64,000 nt of DNA from Acidimicrobiaceae bacterium (GCA_003162475.1 PMOI01000016.1:283700-347699); one strand, 5' to 3'; shown: positions 13,596 to 23,049, numbered from the stretch's first letter. Numbers and translations: made by a program. The notes: a model not told the origin generated them from the letters alone.

Positions 13596-14306
13596 ATGCG
13601 CATTTTCGATTCGAACTGGATGCAAATCGAAGAGTATTTGAACCACGACGATCGAATCGTCCTGCCGATCGGATCCACCGAACAGCACGGATTCCTCTCA
13701 CTCGGCACCGACGCGCTCCTCGCAGAACGTGTCTCCGTCGAAGCCGCTGAACCCCTCGGTGTTCCCGTTTTACCCGTCATGCCCTTCGGCATGGCCCCCT
13801 ACTTCACCGCGTACCCCGGTTCGATGAGCCTCCGACTCAGCACGTACATCGAAGTGATGCGCGATCTCTTGAACTGTCTAGAGCTCCAAGGATTTCGCCG
13901 TATCGCCGTGATCAACGGTCACGGTGGCAACGCGCCGGTCTCGGGCCTCATTCGAGAGTGGCTATGTCAGCCTCGCAAAGAGGAAATGCAAGTCCTCTTT
14001 CACAGTTGGTACAACGGGCCCGAGACCGTGATCGCGGCGAACGAATTTCACGCCGACCAGATGCACGGAGCCTGGGTGGAGAATTTTCCTTGGACGAGAA
14101 TCGACGGTGCCGACACGCCGGCGCCTAAGGCCGTCGTGCCCCGCGAGCTGTTGATGAATCTCGGTCCCATCGCGATTCGAGAACTCGCGCCCGACGGCGC
14201 CATGGGAGGCCCGTACGGAGCTCCGGACGAAATGATGGACAAAGTGTGGGCCGCTGGGGTCCAAGAAGTACGAACGATTATTGAATCAGGATGGGTACGG
14301 AACTAA
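13596..14306 (+). CDS. Creatininase-family metal-dependent amidohydrolase
   Basis: Metal-dependent amidohydrolase fold of creatininase, FAPy deformylase and the mycofactocin peptidase MftE (236 aa). Readable metal ligands are E29 and H31 in GSTEQHG, D39 in LGTD and H109 in INGHGGN, with a further acidic residue in ANEFHADQMHG. The ATG at 13596 is chosen because GAAGGG lies 8 nt upstream; an in-frame GTG at 13587 overlaps that site. Its stop overlaps the next start (TAATG). No mftA, mftB or mftC is nearby, so a mycofactocin role is not supported. The substrate is unknown but is probably an amide or small peptide, given the cluster. Confidence 0.85.
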   Translation: MRIFDSNWMQIEEYLNHDDRIVLPIGSTEQHGFLSLGTDALLAERVSVEAAEPLGVPVLPVMPFGMAPYFTAYPGSMSLRLSTYIEVMRDLLNCLELQGFRRIAVINGHGGNAPVSGLIREWLCQPRKEEMQVLFHSWYNGPETVIAANEFHADQMHGAWVENFPWTRIDGADTPAPKAVVPRELLMNLGPIAIRELAPDGAMGGPYGAPDEMMDKVWAAGVQEVRTIIESGWVRN

Positions 14307-15016
14307 TGAGCAAAGAGAATCAACCACTCGCTGGCAAGGTGGCCCTCGTCACCGGCACCACGCAAGGTATCGGTCACGGCATCGCTGAAGCGTTGACGCG
14401 CGAGGGAGCGACCGTGCACGGCATCGACAAGGACACGGTGGACGTCACCGACTCCGCCGCCGTTAACGCTTTCGTGGCGAGTATCGGCGGCGCCGACATT
14501 CTGGTGAACTCTGCCGGAGGCGTACGTGGTCAGGTTGGCAAGCCAATTGAAGACGTCACCGACGAACAGTGGCGTGACGTGGTGGAGTCAAACCTCACCG
14601 GCGCCTTCATCTGCGTGCGCGCAGTGGTGCCCGCGATGAAAGAGCGTGGCTGGGGACGTATCGTGACGATCTCCTCGGGCGCTGGACGCAGCGTCAGTCT
14701 CACCGGCATCCAGGCCTACGCCAGCGCGAAGGCCGCCCAGATCGGTTTCACGCGTCAAATGGCGCACGAACTCGGACGTTTCGGCATCACGGTCAACTGC
14801 GTCGCCCCCGGCTTCGTGCTCTCGAATCCGACGTCGATCGCTCAGTGGGAAAGTTACGGCGAAGAGGGACAGCAAAAACTGTTGGACGCAATCCCCACGC
14901 GGCGCCTCGGGACCGCCGAGGACATCGCCAACGGCGTTCGCTTCTTCGTCAGCCCCGACTCGTCGTGGATCAGTGGACAGACACTCTCGGTCGATGGTGG
15001 CCATGCTCTCTACTAA
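14306..15016 (+). CDS. Short-chain dehydrogenase/reductase
   Basis: Classical SDR (236 aa), an NAD(P)-dependent oxidoreductase of unknown substrate. It has a cofactor loop TGTTQGIG near residues 16-23, NSAG in place of the usual NNAG, catalytic Ser in TISSGAG (about 123-124) and Y138-x3-K142 in YASAKAAQ. The C-terminus ISGQTLSVDGGHALY is typical of the family. ATG 14306 shares a base with the stop of the creatininase-like gene, indicating translational coupling. A longer in-frame start at 14291 would extend into that gene and lacks a better ribosome-binding site. Confidence 0.9.
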   Translation: MSKENQPLAGKVALVTGTTQGIGHGIAEALTREGATVHGIDKDTVDVTDSAAVNAFVASIGGADILVNSAGGVRGQVGKPIEDVTDEQWRDVVESNLTGAFICVRAVVPAMKERGWGRIVTISSGAGRSVSLTGIQAYASAKAAQIGFTRQMAHELGRFGITVNCVAPGFVLSNPTSIAQWESYGEEGQQKLLDAIPTRRLGTAEDIANGVRFFVSPDSSWISGQTLSVDGGHALY

Positions 15017-16376
15017 TCACGACACCCAGGCGTACTTGAACGAACTCGCCGAGTACGTCGCCATCCCGAGCATCTCGCGCGACGCGTCGCTTGAGACCAT
15101 GACCGAGGCCGCCAACTGGCTCGTTCGACAACTCGACTTCGCTGACGCCTACGTGGACGCGACGTCCGGTCATCCCGTCGTTCGCGCTCAGTGGTTGCAA
15201 GACCCCAGCGCGCCCACGATCCTCGTCTACGGCCACTACGACGTGCAGCCCACCGGCGACCTCGCCGAATGGATCACGCCTCCCTTCGAACTGACCGTCG
15301 AAGGCGACGTCATGCGCGGTCGCGGCTGCACCGACGACAAGGGCCCGGTATTCATCGTGCTGAAGGTCGCCCAGGCCTTCATGGCCCAAGAGGGTCGACT
15401 CCCGCTGAACATCAAGTTCCTCTTCGAAGGTGAAGAGGAGATTGGCAGTACCCATCTTGAAGAGTACGTTCGCGAGCACGCGAAGGAACTTGCCTGCGAC
15501 CTGGTGATATCGGCCGACGGCGCGATGTGGCGACCGAGCGAGCCCTCGCTCTCTTTGATGTCGAAGGGTCTCATCACGCTCAGCGTTGAAGTTCACGGCG
15601 CGAACGACGATCTCCACTCGGGTCGCTTCGGCGGCACGGTCGCGAACCCCTTGCACGGTCTCGCGCAGATCGTCGCGAGCTTGCACACGCCAGAAGGTGC
15701 CGTGGCCGTCGAGGGCTTCTACGACGGGATCAAGCCACTCAGCGACGAACGCCGTCGCGAACTCGCCGAGGTGAGTTTCGACGAGGATCAGTGGCGCGAC
15801 CAGCTCGGCGTCCCCGAACTGTTCGGCGAGCCCGGTTACTCCACCATCGAACGACTCTGGGAACGACCGACCCTCGAAGTGAATGGCATGGAGGGAGGCG
15901 GCAAGTACACGGTGATCCCCCACGTCGCCGCCGCGCACATCTCGTGTCGACTCGTGCCCGGCCAAGACCCCGCGCACGTTCTCGCCGCGGTCGTCGCTCA
16001 CCTCGAACAACAGAGTCCACCTGGATTGACGGTCAAGGTCCTGCCCGACGAAGCGATCGTCCCGGCGTACACGATCAGCGCGGATCACCCGGCAATTCGC
16101 GCGGCCACCGAAGCGTTGGCCGGTACGTACCCCGGCGAGAAGGTACTCCTTGCCTGCATCGCGGGAACGCTCCCGGCGACGGCACTCTTCGAGTCCGCGC
16201 TCGGCGCGAAGACGCTGTTCTTCTCGTTCTCCACATCCGATGAGAAGCTGCACGCGCCCAACGAGTTCATGCGAATCCGTCGCCTGGGTGAAGGGATGCA
16301 GGCGTGGGAACAGCTCTGGCGTCTCTTGGCCGATGGCCCTCATCGACTCGAGAAGGTCGCCTTTTTAAATGACTGA
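15003..16376 (+). CDS. M20-family dipeptidase/carboxypeptidase
   Basis: Dinuclear zinc peptidase (457 aa) of the ArgE/DapE/CPG2/carnosinase type, which hydrolyses dipeptides or N-acyl amino acids. Motifs are VYGHYDVQP (H78, D80), GCTDDKGP (bridging Asp near 111-112), EGEEEIGS (general-base Glu and ligand near 144-145) and SGRFGGTVANPLHGL in the dimerisation lid domain. The start at 15003 overlaps the SDR gene by 14 nt; an in-frame ATG at 14994 is possible. The 3' end overlaps the DUF885 gene by 8 nt, so the plus-strand unit is tightly coupled. Confidence 0.92.
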   Translation: MLSTNHDTQAYLNELAEYVAIPSISRDASLETMTEAANWLVRQLDFADAYVDATSGHPVVRAQWLQDPSAPTILVYGHYDVQPTGDLAEWITPPFELTVEGDVMRGRGCTDDKGPVFIVLKVAQAFMAQEGRLPLNIKFLFEGEEEIGSTHLEEYVREHAKELACDLVISADGAMWRPSEPSLSLMSKGLITLSVEVHGANDDLHSGRFGGTVANPLHGLAQIVASLHTPEGAVAVEGFYDGIKPLSDERRRELAEVSFDEDQWRDQLGVPELFGEPGYSTIERLWERPTLEVNGMEGGGKYTVIPHVAAAHISCRLVPGQDPAHVLAAVVAHLEQQSPPGLTVKVLPDEAIVPAYTISADHPAIRAATEALAGTYPGEKVLLACIAGTLPATALFESALGAKTLFFSFSTSDEKLHAPNEFMRIRRLGEGMQAWEQLWRLLADGPHRLEKVAFLND

Positions 16377-18099
16377 GTCGACTAACGCTGCCCTCGAGCA
16401 GTTGAGCCAAGAGTTCTTCGATATGCAAAACACGATTGACCCGCTCTCGGCCACGTTGCTCGGCATCTCGGGTTACGACGATCTCCTGCCCGATCCCAGC
16501 CGCGACGGCGCCGCTCGCGGGGCCGCTCGCTTTCAGGCGCTCGAAGATCGTCTCGGGCAACTCAACCTCGACGAGATGACGAACGAAGATCAGGTCAACG
16601 CCGCGGTCCTCGGACGCCTCGCGTGGGGTGCGCGTACCGACCTCGAAGAAGGCATCTGGGAAGCTGACGCGGCCGCCGAAGGGTACGCGTCACCGCACGC
16701 CATGGTCTTCATGTGCGTGCCCGCCGCGCGCGCCAACGATGAGACCTCGGCGCAGGCTTACCTCACGCGCCTCGAGGGGCTCGGAGGGTATTTCGACGCC
16801 CTCACGACTCGCTACGCCCAGGCGCACGACGAAGGCCGCCACTCGACTGCTGTCGGTATCAACCGCGCGCTCGACCAACTAAAGGGTCACCTCGAACTCA
16901 GTATCGACGTCGACACGCTCGCCAATCCCCTGGTCGCTGAGACCATCAACGCCGAAGACTTTCTGTCGCAATCTCGCGCACTCGTAACGGACGTCGTTCG
17001 ACCAGCCATCGATCGACTGTGTCGATACTTAGCCAACGACATGTTGCCCGTCGCGCGCGACAACGAGCACGTGGGCATCTGTTGGATCGAAGGTGGCGAA
17101 TCGTCCTACCGCAAGGCCGTGCGACGTCATACGACGACCGACTTAAGTCCCGACGAGATCCACGCCATCGGTCTCGAGCGCCTCGAGGGCCTTCAGGCCC
17201 AGTGGTCCGAGTTGGGCCAACGCGTACTGAACGAAAGCGACGTACCGACCATCCTCACGCGCCTTCGAGAAGATAGGGCTCTGCGTTTCACGACGTCCCA
17301 AGAGATCGTCACCGTCGTCACGGACGCGCTCCATCGTGCCGAGTCGGCGCGTGACGGGTGGTTCCCGCACTACGACATTGCCGAGTGCGAGATCGAAGAG
17401 ATCCACCCCATCGAAGCCAAGAGTGCCGCCCTCGCCCACTACCGCCCGCCGGCCCAAGACGGCAGTCGCCCCGGCGCCCACTGCGTCTTGACGACGAACC
17501 CCGAGGACCGCTTCACCTACGAGTACGAAGCCCTGGCCTTTCACGAGAGCACGCCCGGTCACCACCTCCAGATCGCCCTCGCCCAGACGTTGGACACGTT
17601 GCCCACGTACCGACGGTTTCTCGACGCGCAGGTCTGCGGGTTCGTTGAGGGATGGGGACTTTACAGCGAGGGTCTCGCCAACGAGATGGGTCTGTACAGT
17701 TCCGACCTCGCGCGACTCGGAATGCTCTCCTTTGATGCACTGCGCGCGTGTCGACTGGTCGTGGACACGGGAATGCATCACTTGGGTTGGTCGCGCCAGC
17801 GCGCGGTCGACTTCATGTGGAACAACACCGCGACGACGGCCTCGAACGTCGCCAACGAGATCGATCGCTACATCGGCTGGCCCGGTCAAGCCCTCGCCTA
17901 CATGATCGGACGACGAGAGATCGAGCGCCTGCGAAGCATCGCGACGCGCGAGCTCGGGACCAACTTCGACGTACGTTCCTTTCACGCGGCGGTACTCGAG
18001 AACGGGGCCGTGCCCCTCGACGTTCTCGACTCCGTGGTCACGAAGTGGATTGACCAGAACCGATCATTGCCCAACGATTCAACACAAACCACCAACTAA
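16369..18099 (+). CDS. DUF885-family metallopeptidase-like protein
   Basis: A 576 aa member of the DUF885 family, predicted zinc peptidases with an all-helical, M32-like fold. The key motif FHESTPGHHLQ (HExxPGHH) is near residue 391, followed by the conserved ...GFVEGWGLYSEGLANEMG. The N-terminal part is helical with SATLLGISGYDDLLPDPS, as in the family. No signal peptide is seen, so a cytosolic role in peptide breakdown is likely. It starts within the end of the M20 gene (8 nt overlap) and is followed after 9 nt by the hydrolase gene. Confidence 0.9.
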   Translation: MTESTNAALEQLSQEFFDMQNTIDPLSATLLGISGYDDLLPDPSRDGAARGAARFQALEDRLGQLNLDEMTNEDQVNAAVLGRLAWGARTDLEEGIWEADAAAEGYASPHAMVFMCVPAARANDETSAQAYLTRLEGLGGYFDALTTRYAQAHDEGRHSTAVGINRALDQLKGHLELSIDVDTLANPLVAETINAEDFLSQSRALVTDVVRPAIDRLCRYLANDMLPVARDNEHVGICWIEGGESSYRKAVRRHTTTDLSPDEIHAIGLERLEGLQAQWSELGQRVLNESDVPTILTRLREDRALRFTTSQEIVTVVTDALHRAESARDGWFPHYDIAECEIEEIHPIEAKSAALAHYRPPAQDGSRPGAHCVLTTNPEDRFTYEYEALAFHESTPGHHLQIALAQTLDTLPTYRRFLDAQVCGFVEGWGLYSEGLANEMGLYSSDLARLGMLSFDALRACRLVVDTGMHHLGWSRQRAVDFMWNNTATTASNVANEIDRYIGWPGQALAYMIGRREIERLRSIATRELGTNFDVRSFHAAVLENGAVPLDVLDSVVTKWIDQNRSLPNDSTQTTN

Positions 18100-18108
18100 G
18101 GAGAAACA

Positions 18109-18942
18109 GTGCGCGTCACCATCAACGACAATGAACTGAACGTCGAAGTCCTCGGCGACAAGGGCCTGCCCGTCCTCATCGCGCACCACGGGGGCGGGGG
18201 CATCGGCTCTCTCGCAGAACCCAAGGCCACGTTTGGTCCACTCGCCGACATCTTCCAGGTCGTGGTCTTCGACGCGCGAGGCTGCGGCCTTAGCGAAGGC
18301 AAGCCCCCCTTCTCCCACGCGCAGTGGGCGGCGGACGTGGACGGCCTTCGTGAGTGGATGGGCGTCGACCAGATCGTCGTCACCGGCGGCTCGTACGGCG
18401 GTTTCATCGCGATGGAGTACGCGATCGCGTACCCCGAGCACACGCGCGCGATGATCCTTCGCGACACCTCGCCCGACAACTCGAACCTCACTCGAGCCTT
18501 CGAGAACGCGCGTGAACAGACACGCGTCGAGATCAACTGGGACAACTTCAACCGCTACTGGAGCGGACACATCACCGACGACCAGGACCTCAAAGAGCGC
18601 TGGGCCGAGATCATTCCCATGTACGACTTTGACTACGATCCCGTCAAGTCCAACGCCGCCGTGGAGGCGGGTATCTACCGTCACGAGGCCCACAACTGGT
18701 GCTTTCTCTACAACATGCCCAACTACGACCTACGTCCAAAGTTGCCGAGCGTCACGTGTCCGACACTCGTCACCGTCGGAAGGACGGACTGGGTCACGCC
18801 GGTCTCCTACGCCGAGACGATCGCCGAGCTCGTGCCCAACTCCACGTTGGTCATCTTCGAGAAGTCCGGCCACTCCCCTCAGATAGAAGAGTTCGACCTG
18901 TTCCAAGAGGTCATGCGCGACTTCCTCGCAACCCTCGACTAA
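18109..18942 (+). CDS. Alpha/beta hydrolase, proline iminopeptidase-like
   Basis: Serine hydrolase (277 aa) resembling proline iminopeptidases, which release N-terminal proline. The oxyanion region is HHGGGG, DARGCGLSEG follows strand beta-4, the nucleophile S95 is in GGSYGGF, the acid Asp is in VGRTDWVTP, and the His is in KSGHSPQIEE. A strong AAGGAGAAACA ribosome-binding site precedes GTG 18109. It is the last gene of the plus-strand peptidase unit and is nearly abutted tail-to-tail (7 nt) by the M55 gene. Esterase activity cannot be excluded. Confidence 0.86.
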   Translation: MRVTINDNELNVEVLGDKGLPVLIAHHGGGGIGSLAEPKATFGPLADIFQVVVFDARGCGLSEGKPPFSHAQWAADVDGLREWMGVDQIVVTGGSYGGFIAMEYAIAYPEHTRAMILRDTSPDNSNLTRAFENAREQTRVEINWDNFNRYWSGHITDDQDLKERWAEIIPMYDFDYDPVKSNAAVEAGIYRHEAHNWCFLYNMPNYDLRPKLPSVTCPTLVTVGRTDWVTPVSYAETIAELVPNSTLVIFEKSGHSPQIEEFDLFQEVMRDFLATLD

Positions 18943-18949
18943 ATCGGAT

Positions 18950-19774
18950 CTATTCGACCAGTCCCCGACAGAGCAACACCACGGTGATGAACACGCGGTA
19001 GAGCTCGAGGGGATCGTCCTGGGTTATCTCGGCGCTGAGATCACCGGTGCGCACGACGCCGTGGATCCGCGTCGCGAGGTCGCAGTAGTCACTGGTACGA
19101 AACGTGATCGCCATGGTCACGGGCAACGTCATCGCCGGCGCCTTCGCTGACGGGATCGACGCCGTTGCGAGCGCTGCTTGCTCGTGGATCAGCCGACACG
19201 CCTCGTCGGGGTGCAACGAGTTCGCGGCGAAGCGTGTCACCGATTCTTTGACGACCGCTGCGTACACGCCCGGTGCGAAGGGCGCGATCTCGTCGGCCGT
19301 TACCTGGTCGCCGCTGATCAACACGACCGGCACGCCGTAGGCCTGAGCGACCAGCGTGTTGATGCCCGCCTCACCCGCGACGACGCCGTTGAGCGTGACC
19401 TCGGCGAACGCCGTCGGGAAGTACGTGTGTGAGAGGCTCGACGATCGGCTGCCCATCGAACCGTGGTACGAGATGAAAAAGACCGCGTCGAACGTCTCGT
19501 CGAGCCCTTGCATCATGTACATCGGCTTAAAGCGACCCGAGAGGTAACGCGCGGAGCCCGCGAGCGCGTCGGGACGTAGGTTCGCCATCTTCGAGTGCGC
19601 GTCGTTCACCAGGAACTCAGTGGCACCCGACTTCATCGCACCCTCGATCGCGGCGTTGATCTCGCGGGTCAACAGACCGGTGTAGTAGTCGTAGAGGTGA
19701 CCGCCCGCCAAGACCTGGTCCCAATCGACGACACCGGCGGTGCCTTCCATGTCTGACGAAATGTAGATCTTCAC
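18950..19774 (-). CDS. M55-family D-aminopeptidase (DppA-like)
   Basis: Zinc aminopeptidase (274 aa) of the B. subtilis DppA family, which prefers peptides with N-terminal D-amino acids. Ligand positions match the family closely: D8 and E10 in SSDMEG, H60 in NDAHSK, H104 in SYHG and E134 in AGEAGINT. The family forms decamers in the cytosol. Its GTG start overlaps the stop of the upstream asparaginase gene (GTGA), so the two are translationally coupled. Combined with the importer, this suggests use of D-residue-containing peptides, possibly from cell walls; that is inference. Confidence 0.92.
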   Translation of the reverse strand: MKIYISSDMEGTAGVVDWDQVLAGGHLYDYYTGLLTREINAAIEGAMKSGATEFLVNDAHSKMANLRPDALAGSARYLSGRFKPMYMMQGLDETFDAVFFISYHGSMGSRSSSLSHTYFPTAFAEVTLNGVVAGEAGINTLVAQAYGVPVVLISGDQVTADEIAPFAPGVYAAVVKESVTRFAANSLHPDEACRLIHEQAALATASIPSAKAPAMTLPVTMAITFRTSDYCDLATRIHGVVRTGDLSAEITQDDPLELYRVFITVVLLCRGLVE

Positions 19775-20721
19775 AGCACTACCCGCTTGAAGACCTCGAC
19801 CGCGGAGCTCGACGACGTCATGACGTTGTACGTGGCGCCCGACTTTGACGCCGCGGCGCCGTGACGGCCGTCGGGGGTGAGACAGAGGGTCCGCAGTTCG
19901 GCCTTGAAATCATCGCGCAGCGTGCTCGCGTCGGCGAGCATCGATCGACACGCGTCCGCCGGTTCCTCGCCGCGAGCGAGCCCGTCGACCACGAGTCGCG
20001 CGCCGGTCACGCGCATGCTCATCTCACCGCGGCCGGTGCACGCCGCTCCGCCGTAGCGCAGGTCGCAGTAGTTGCCAGTACCGGGCAGAGCGGAGTCGCC
20101 GACTCTTCCCGGATACTTCCAGGGATACCCGCTCGTCGAAACGCCAACGACCATCTCGCCGCTCTCGTCGAGAGCGAGGACGTTGATGGTCCCCCACGGT
20201 CCCTCGTGGGGACGGAAACGATTCACCAATTCAATGGCCGCCAGTCGGTAGACGTCGTCACCGGGCGCCGCGAGGGTCTTCTCACCCTCCACGGCGTCGC
20301 TCGACGGCTGCAAGGCTTCACGAAACAGACGCCACGCCTCGTCGGTGAGGAGTGTCGCAGGCTCAAATCCCTGCTCCACGGCGAAGAGCTCCGCGCCCTC
20401 GCCGACCAAGAGACAGTGCTGAGGCAACTTCTCGAGGACGGCTCGAGCGATCGAGATCGGGTGAGGATAGTTGCGGACCGCGCCTACGGCGCCAAAGGCG
20501 CGCGTCGAACCCACCATCAACGACGCGTCGAGTTCGACCTCGCCACGAGCGTTGGGTAGTCCACCGGTGCCCACGTAGTGATCCTCGAGGTTGTCCTCGC
20601 AGAGACGCAGAGCCGCCTCCACGGCGTCGAGCGCACTCGCACCTTGTCGCAGTAAATCCATTCCGGCGGGAAGACCTGCCTCCGAACGCTCGCTGCCAAT
20701 GATGATCGGTCCAGACGTCAT
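19771..20721 (-). CDS. N4-(beta-N-acetylglucosaminyl)-L-asparaginase type Ntn hydrolase
   Basis: Self-processing Ntn amidohydrolase (316 aa). Features such as VGTGGLPNARGEVELDASLM, HPISIARAVLEK and LLVGEGAELFA resemble glycosylasparaginases more than plant-type isoaspartyl peptidases. Autocleavage is predicted before T178 in GPWGTINVLALD, and the partner motifs GDSALPGTG and TGRGEMSMR follow. The frame is open to 20916, but an AAAGGAG ribosome-binding site 7 nt before ATG 20721 fixes the start. It could cleave sugar-linked or beta-linked Asn from scavenged glycopeptides. It lies 58 nt downstream of the reductase-amidase fusion. Confidence 0.9.
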   Translation of the reverse strand: MTSGPIIIGSERSEAGLPAGMDLLRQGASALDAVEAALRLCEDNLEDHYVGTGGLPNARGEVELDASLMVGSTRAFGAVGAVRNYPHPISIARAVLEKLPQHCLLVGEGAELFAVEQGFEPATLLTDEAWRLFREALQPSSDAVEGEKTLAAPGDDVYRLAAIELVNRFRPHEGPWGTINVLALDESGEMVVGVSTSGYPWKYPGRVGDSALPGTGNYCDLRYGGAACTGRGEMSMRVTGARLVVDGLARGEEPADACRSMLADASTLRDDFKAELRTLCLTPDGRHGAAASKSGATYNVMTSSSSAVEVFKRVVL

Positions 20722-20779
20722 TTCTGTTCTCCTTTGGGTGGTTCGCTGAGCTGTCATCGGCCCAGCGACGGCCACGTAG

Positions 20780-22921
20780 CTACTTGATGACGGGCTCGCG
20801 ACGAGGAACGTCGAGGAGTTCTTCGATGATCCGTGCGTTCGCCAGTAACGCCATGTCGGTTCCGCGCCGTGACGAGAGTTGAAGCCCGATTGGTAGACCC
20901 TCGTCACTGAAGCCACACGGCAACACGAGTGCGGGGTCGCCGGTCAGATTGAAGGGGCCCGTAAAGTAGCCCTCAATCGCGCCGTCGGGCGTGTCGATCG
21001 GCGGCGTCGTCGTTGGCGCGACGAAGGGCGTCGAAGGCGTCAACAACACGTCGACGTCCTCGTACAGTGCGTCCGCCGCAGGCAGTAGGCGCGCTCGCGT
21101 GGCCAGGGCATCGTCGTACGCGGCGCGTGTGACCTGCGACGCCGCGAGGAAAAGCCGCAGCGTCTCGGGACCGAAGTGACTTGGATCGCGTTGCACCTGT
21201 TCGCCGTGGACCTGCCACGCTTCGTACAGGATGATGTCGTCGATCAATGGACGGAGGGCGTCGAGCGCAAAGGCGCTCACCTCGACGACGTCGACGCCTT
21301 CGCGTACGCGCTTCAGCGCGTCCTCGAGTGATTGGCGAATCTCCGACGTACTGATGGGATCGCCCAACCACTCCGTGACAACCCCCACGCGAAGCCGCGA
21401 GGACGGCGTCGGTGCCAACGCCATTCCCGTCATCGCCGCGAAGACCTTCTCCGCCGTCGCGACGTCGCGCGCCAGCAGTCCTACGTGGTCGAGAGACGGC
21501 GAGAGCGGCTGTACTCCGGTCAGGTCGATGACCCCGAAGGTCGGCTTGAAGCCCACGACGTTGCAGTAGTGCGCCGGAATGCGAATCGAGCCACCAGTGT
21601 CGGTGCCGATCGCGACGTCACACGCGCCCACACCCACGAGCGCTGCCGAGCCACCGCTCGATCCCCCCGCCGTTCGAAACGGATCGTAGGGGTTCATCGC
21701 TTCGGCGACGTCTGGGTGGAGCGCGCCAGCCGCGTACTCCAGCAACGTGGTCGTAGCGTAGACGTCCGCGCCGGCTTCACGAAGTGACGTGATCACCGGC
21801 GCGTCACTCTGCGCCGGCGGGCCGAGCATGTCGTGCGGGTTGCCATTCCCTCGAGGAACACCCTTCACGTCCACCAAGTCCTTCACCGCGATCGCCACGC
21901 CGTGCAACGGACCGTCGGGACTGCGAAGCGGTGCCGGGAGCATTCGCACGACCGCGTGCAGTGGACCGCCAAGACGATTCGTGCGCTCATAGGTCGCGAG
22001 CAGGTCGAGGTTCGCCACTTCACAGGTTCGCTCACCGTCCTCGATGGCGTGAATCAGTTCCCCGATGTACGTCGTGAGGGGCCCCTTCAAGTCACGTACC
22101 AAATCGTCGACTTCGGTCTTGCGCTTGCGCACCATGAGGTCACGGTAGATGCCGCTGTGCGACTTGGCACTCGAGCGATTGAAGGTCACCAAACGGTCGA
22201 ACGAACCTTCGAGATCGTCGGGTTCGAATCCGTCGAAACCCATCGGCGTCACGGGTGACTGCGCCAAGACCTCCCTGGCGATGGCCAACATCAACGTTCG
22301 ATACCGCGGGTCTTCTAGCGAGTCAGCGATCGAGAGGTCCGAAACCGCGCCGCCGTAGAGCATCGCCCCGTACGCCTCTTTCCCCCAGAGATAGCCCATG
22401 ATGTTGTCCGTGGCGACCGCGTAGGGCAACGCGTCCGCCAGCTCTTGGACCCTTGGGGTCACGATTGATTGAAACGGCTCGCCCACGCGAAACGTCCCGA
22501 CGTTCCCCTGCATGACCCGACCCGGTCCCATGACGTCGGCGCCGAAGTTCACGAAACTCACAATGAGATTGTCGCGACCGACTGCTTCAGCGAGGATGTC
22601 GGCAGTGAAGCCATTCTGAAAACTCACGGCGTAGCCGCCCGGCGCGACGCGTCCTTTGAGAAGAGCCGCCGCGGACTCGGTATGGTGACTCTTCACGGCA
22701 ACGGCAATGTGATCGATCTGCGCGGGGAGTTGATCGGGTGTGATCGCCGGCACACGAACCGTGAAATTCTCGACCGGACCCTCGATGATGAGACCGTCAC
22801 GGTTGATCGCAGCGACATAGTCGACGTCCGTGTCGCACAACACGACGTCGTGACCAGCACGGGCCATGTGCGCGCCGATGGTTCCGCCAATGGCGCCAGC
22901 ACCGATGATCGTCAATTGCAT
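20780..22921 (-). CDS. Ketopantoate reductase-amidase fusion protein
   Basis: One uninterrupted 713 aa frame with two enzyme modules. Residues 1-312 are a PanE/ApbA-type reductase: GAGAIGG at 7-13, catalytic-site N103 in FQNGF, K181 in LWGKEAY and E270 in KTEVDDL. Residues about 316-713 are an amidase-signature hydrolase: K347 in VAIAVKDLVD, the cis-Ser in GGSSGGS (about 421-422) and nucleophile S445 in GTDTGGSIRIPA. The amidase N-terminus is shorter than in free-standing members. ATG 22921 has GGTGG 5 nt upstream; an ATG at 22933 is less likely. Both modules look catalytically intact. The order amide cleavage/keto-acid reduction is inferred; no substrate is known. Confidence 0.88.
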   Translation of the reverse strand: MQLTIIGAGAIGGTIGAHMARAGHDVVLCDTDVDYVAAINRDGLIIEGPVENFTVRVPAITPDQLPAQIDHIAVAVKSHHTESAAALLKGRVAPGGYAVSFQNGFTADILAEAVGRDNLIVSFVNFGADVMGPGRVMQGNVGTFRVGEPFQSIVTPRVQELADALPYAVATDNIMGYLWGKEAYGAMLYGGAVSDLSIADSLEDPRYRTLMLAIAREVLAQSPVTPMGFDGFEPDDLEGSFDRLVTFNRSSAKSHSGIYRDLMVRKRKTEVDDLVRDLKGPLTTYIGELIHAIEDGERTCEVANLDLLATYERTNRLGGPLHAVVRMLPAPLRSPDGPLHGVAIAVKDLVDVKGVPRGNGNPHDMLGPPAQSDAPVITSLREAGADVYATTTLLEYAAGALHPDVAEAMNPYDPFRTAGGSSGGSAALVGVGACDVAIGTDTGGSIRIPAHYCNVVGFKPTFGVIDLTGVQPLSPSLDHVGLLARDVATAEKVFAAMTGMALAPTPSSRLRVGVVTEWLGDPISTSEIRQSLEDALKRVREGVDVVEVSAFALDALRPLIDDIILYEAWQVHGEQVQRDPSHFGPETLRLFLAASQVTRAAYDDALATRARLLPAADALYEDVDVLLTPSTPFVAPTTTPPIDTPDGAIEGYFTGPFNLTGDPALVLPCGFSDEGLPIGLQLSSRRGTDMALLANARIIEELLDVPRREPVIK

Positions 22922-23049
22922 TACTGCCACCATCCTCAGGGGAAATAGAACGAGAAGCGATCTTCTCCGCTAATAAATGTAGCCGTCGCGAATCGGCCTC
23001 CGAGACGAGGAACGGCGTCAATGCGTCATAAAGCGTCAACGCGGAGGGT

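Noticed and set aside
13596..15016. Mycofactocin biosynthesis locus
   Set aside because: Only a creatininase-family protein and an SDR are present; no precursor peptide, chaperone or radical SAM gene in the window.
14970..16343. 457-residue frame antisense to the M20 peptidase
   Set aside because: Shadow frame caused by high GC at third positions; no motif and composition unlike a real protein.
22212..22222. GGTTCGAATCC-like string resembling a tRNA T-loop
   Set aside because: It lies inside the reductase coding sequence (residues about 229-235) and no acceptor or anticodon stem surrounds it.
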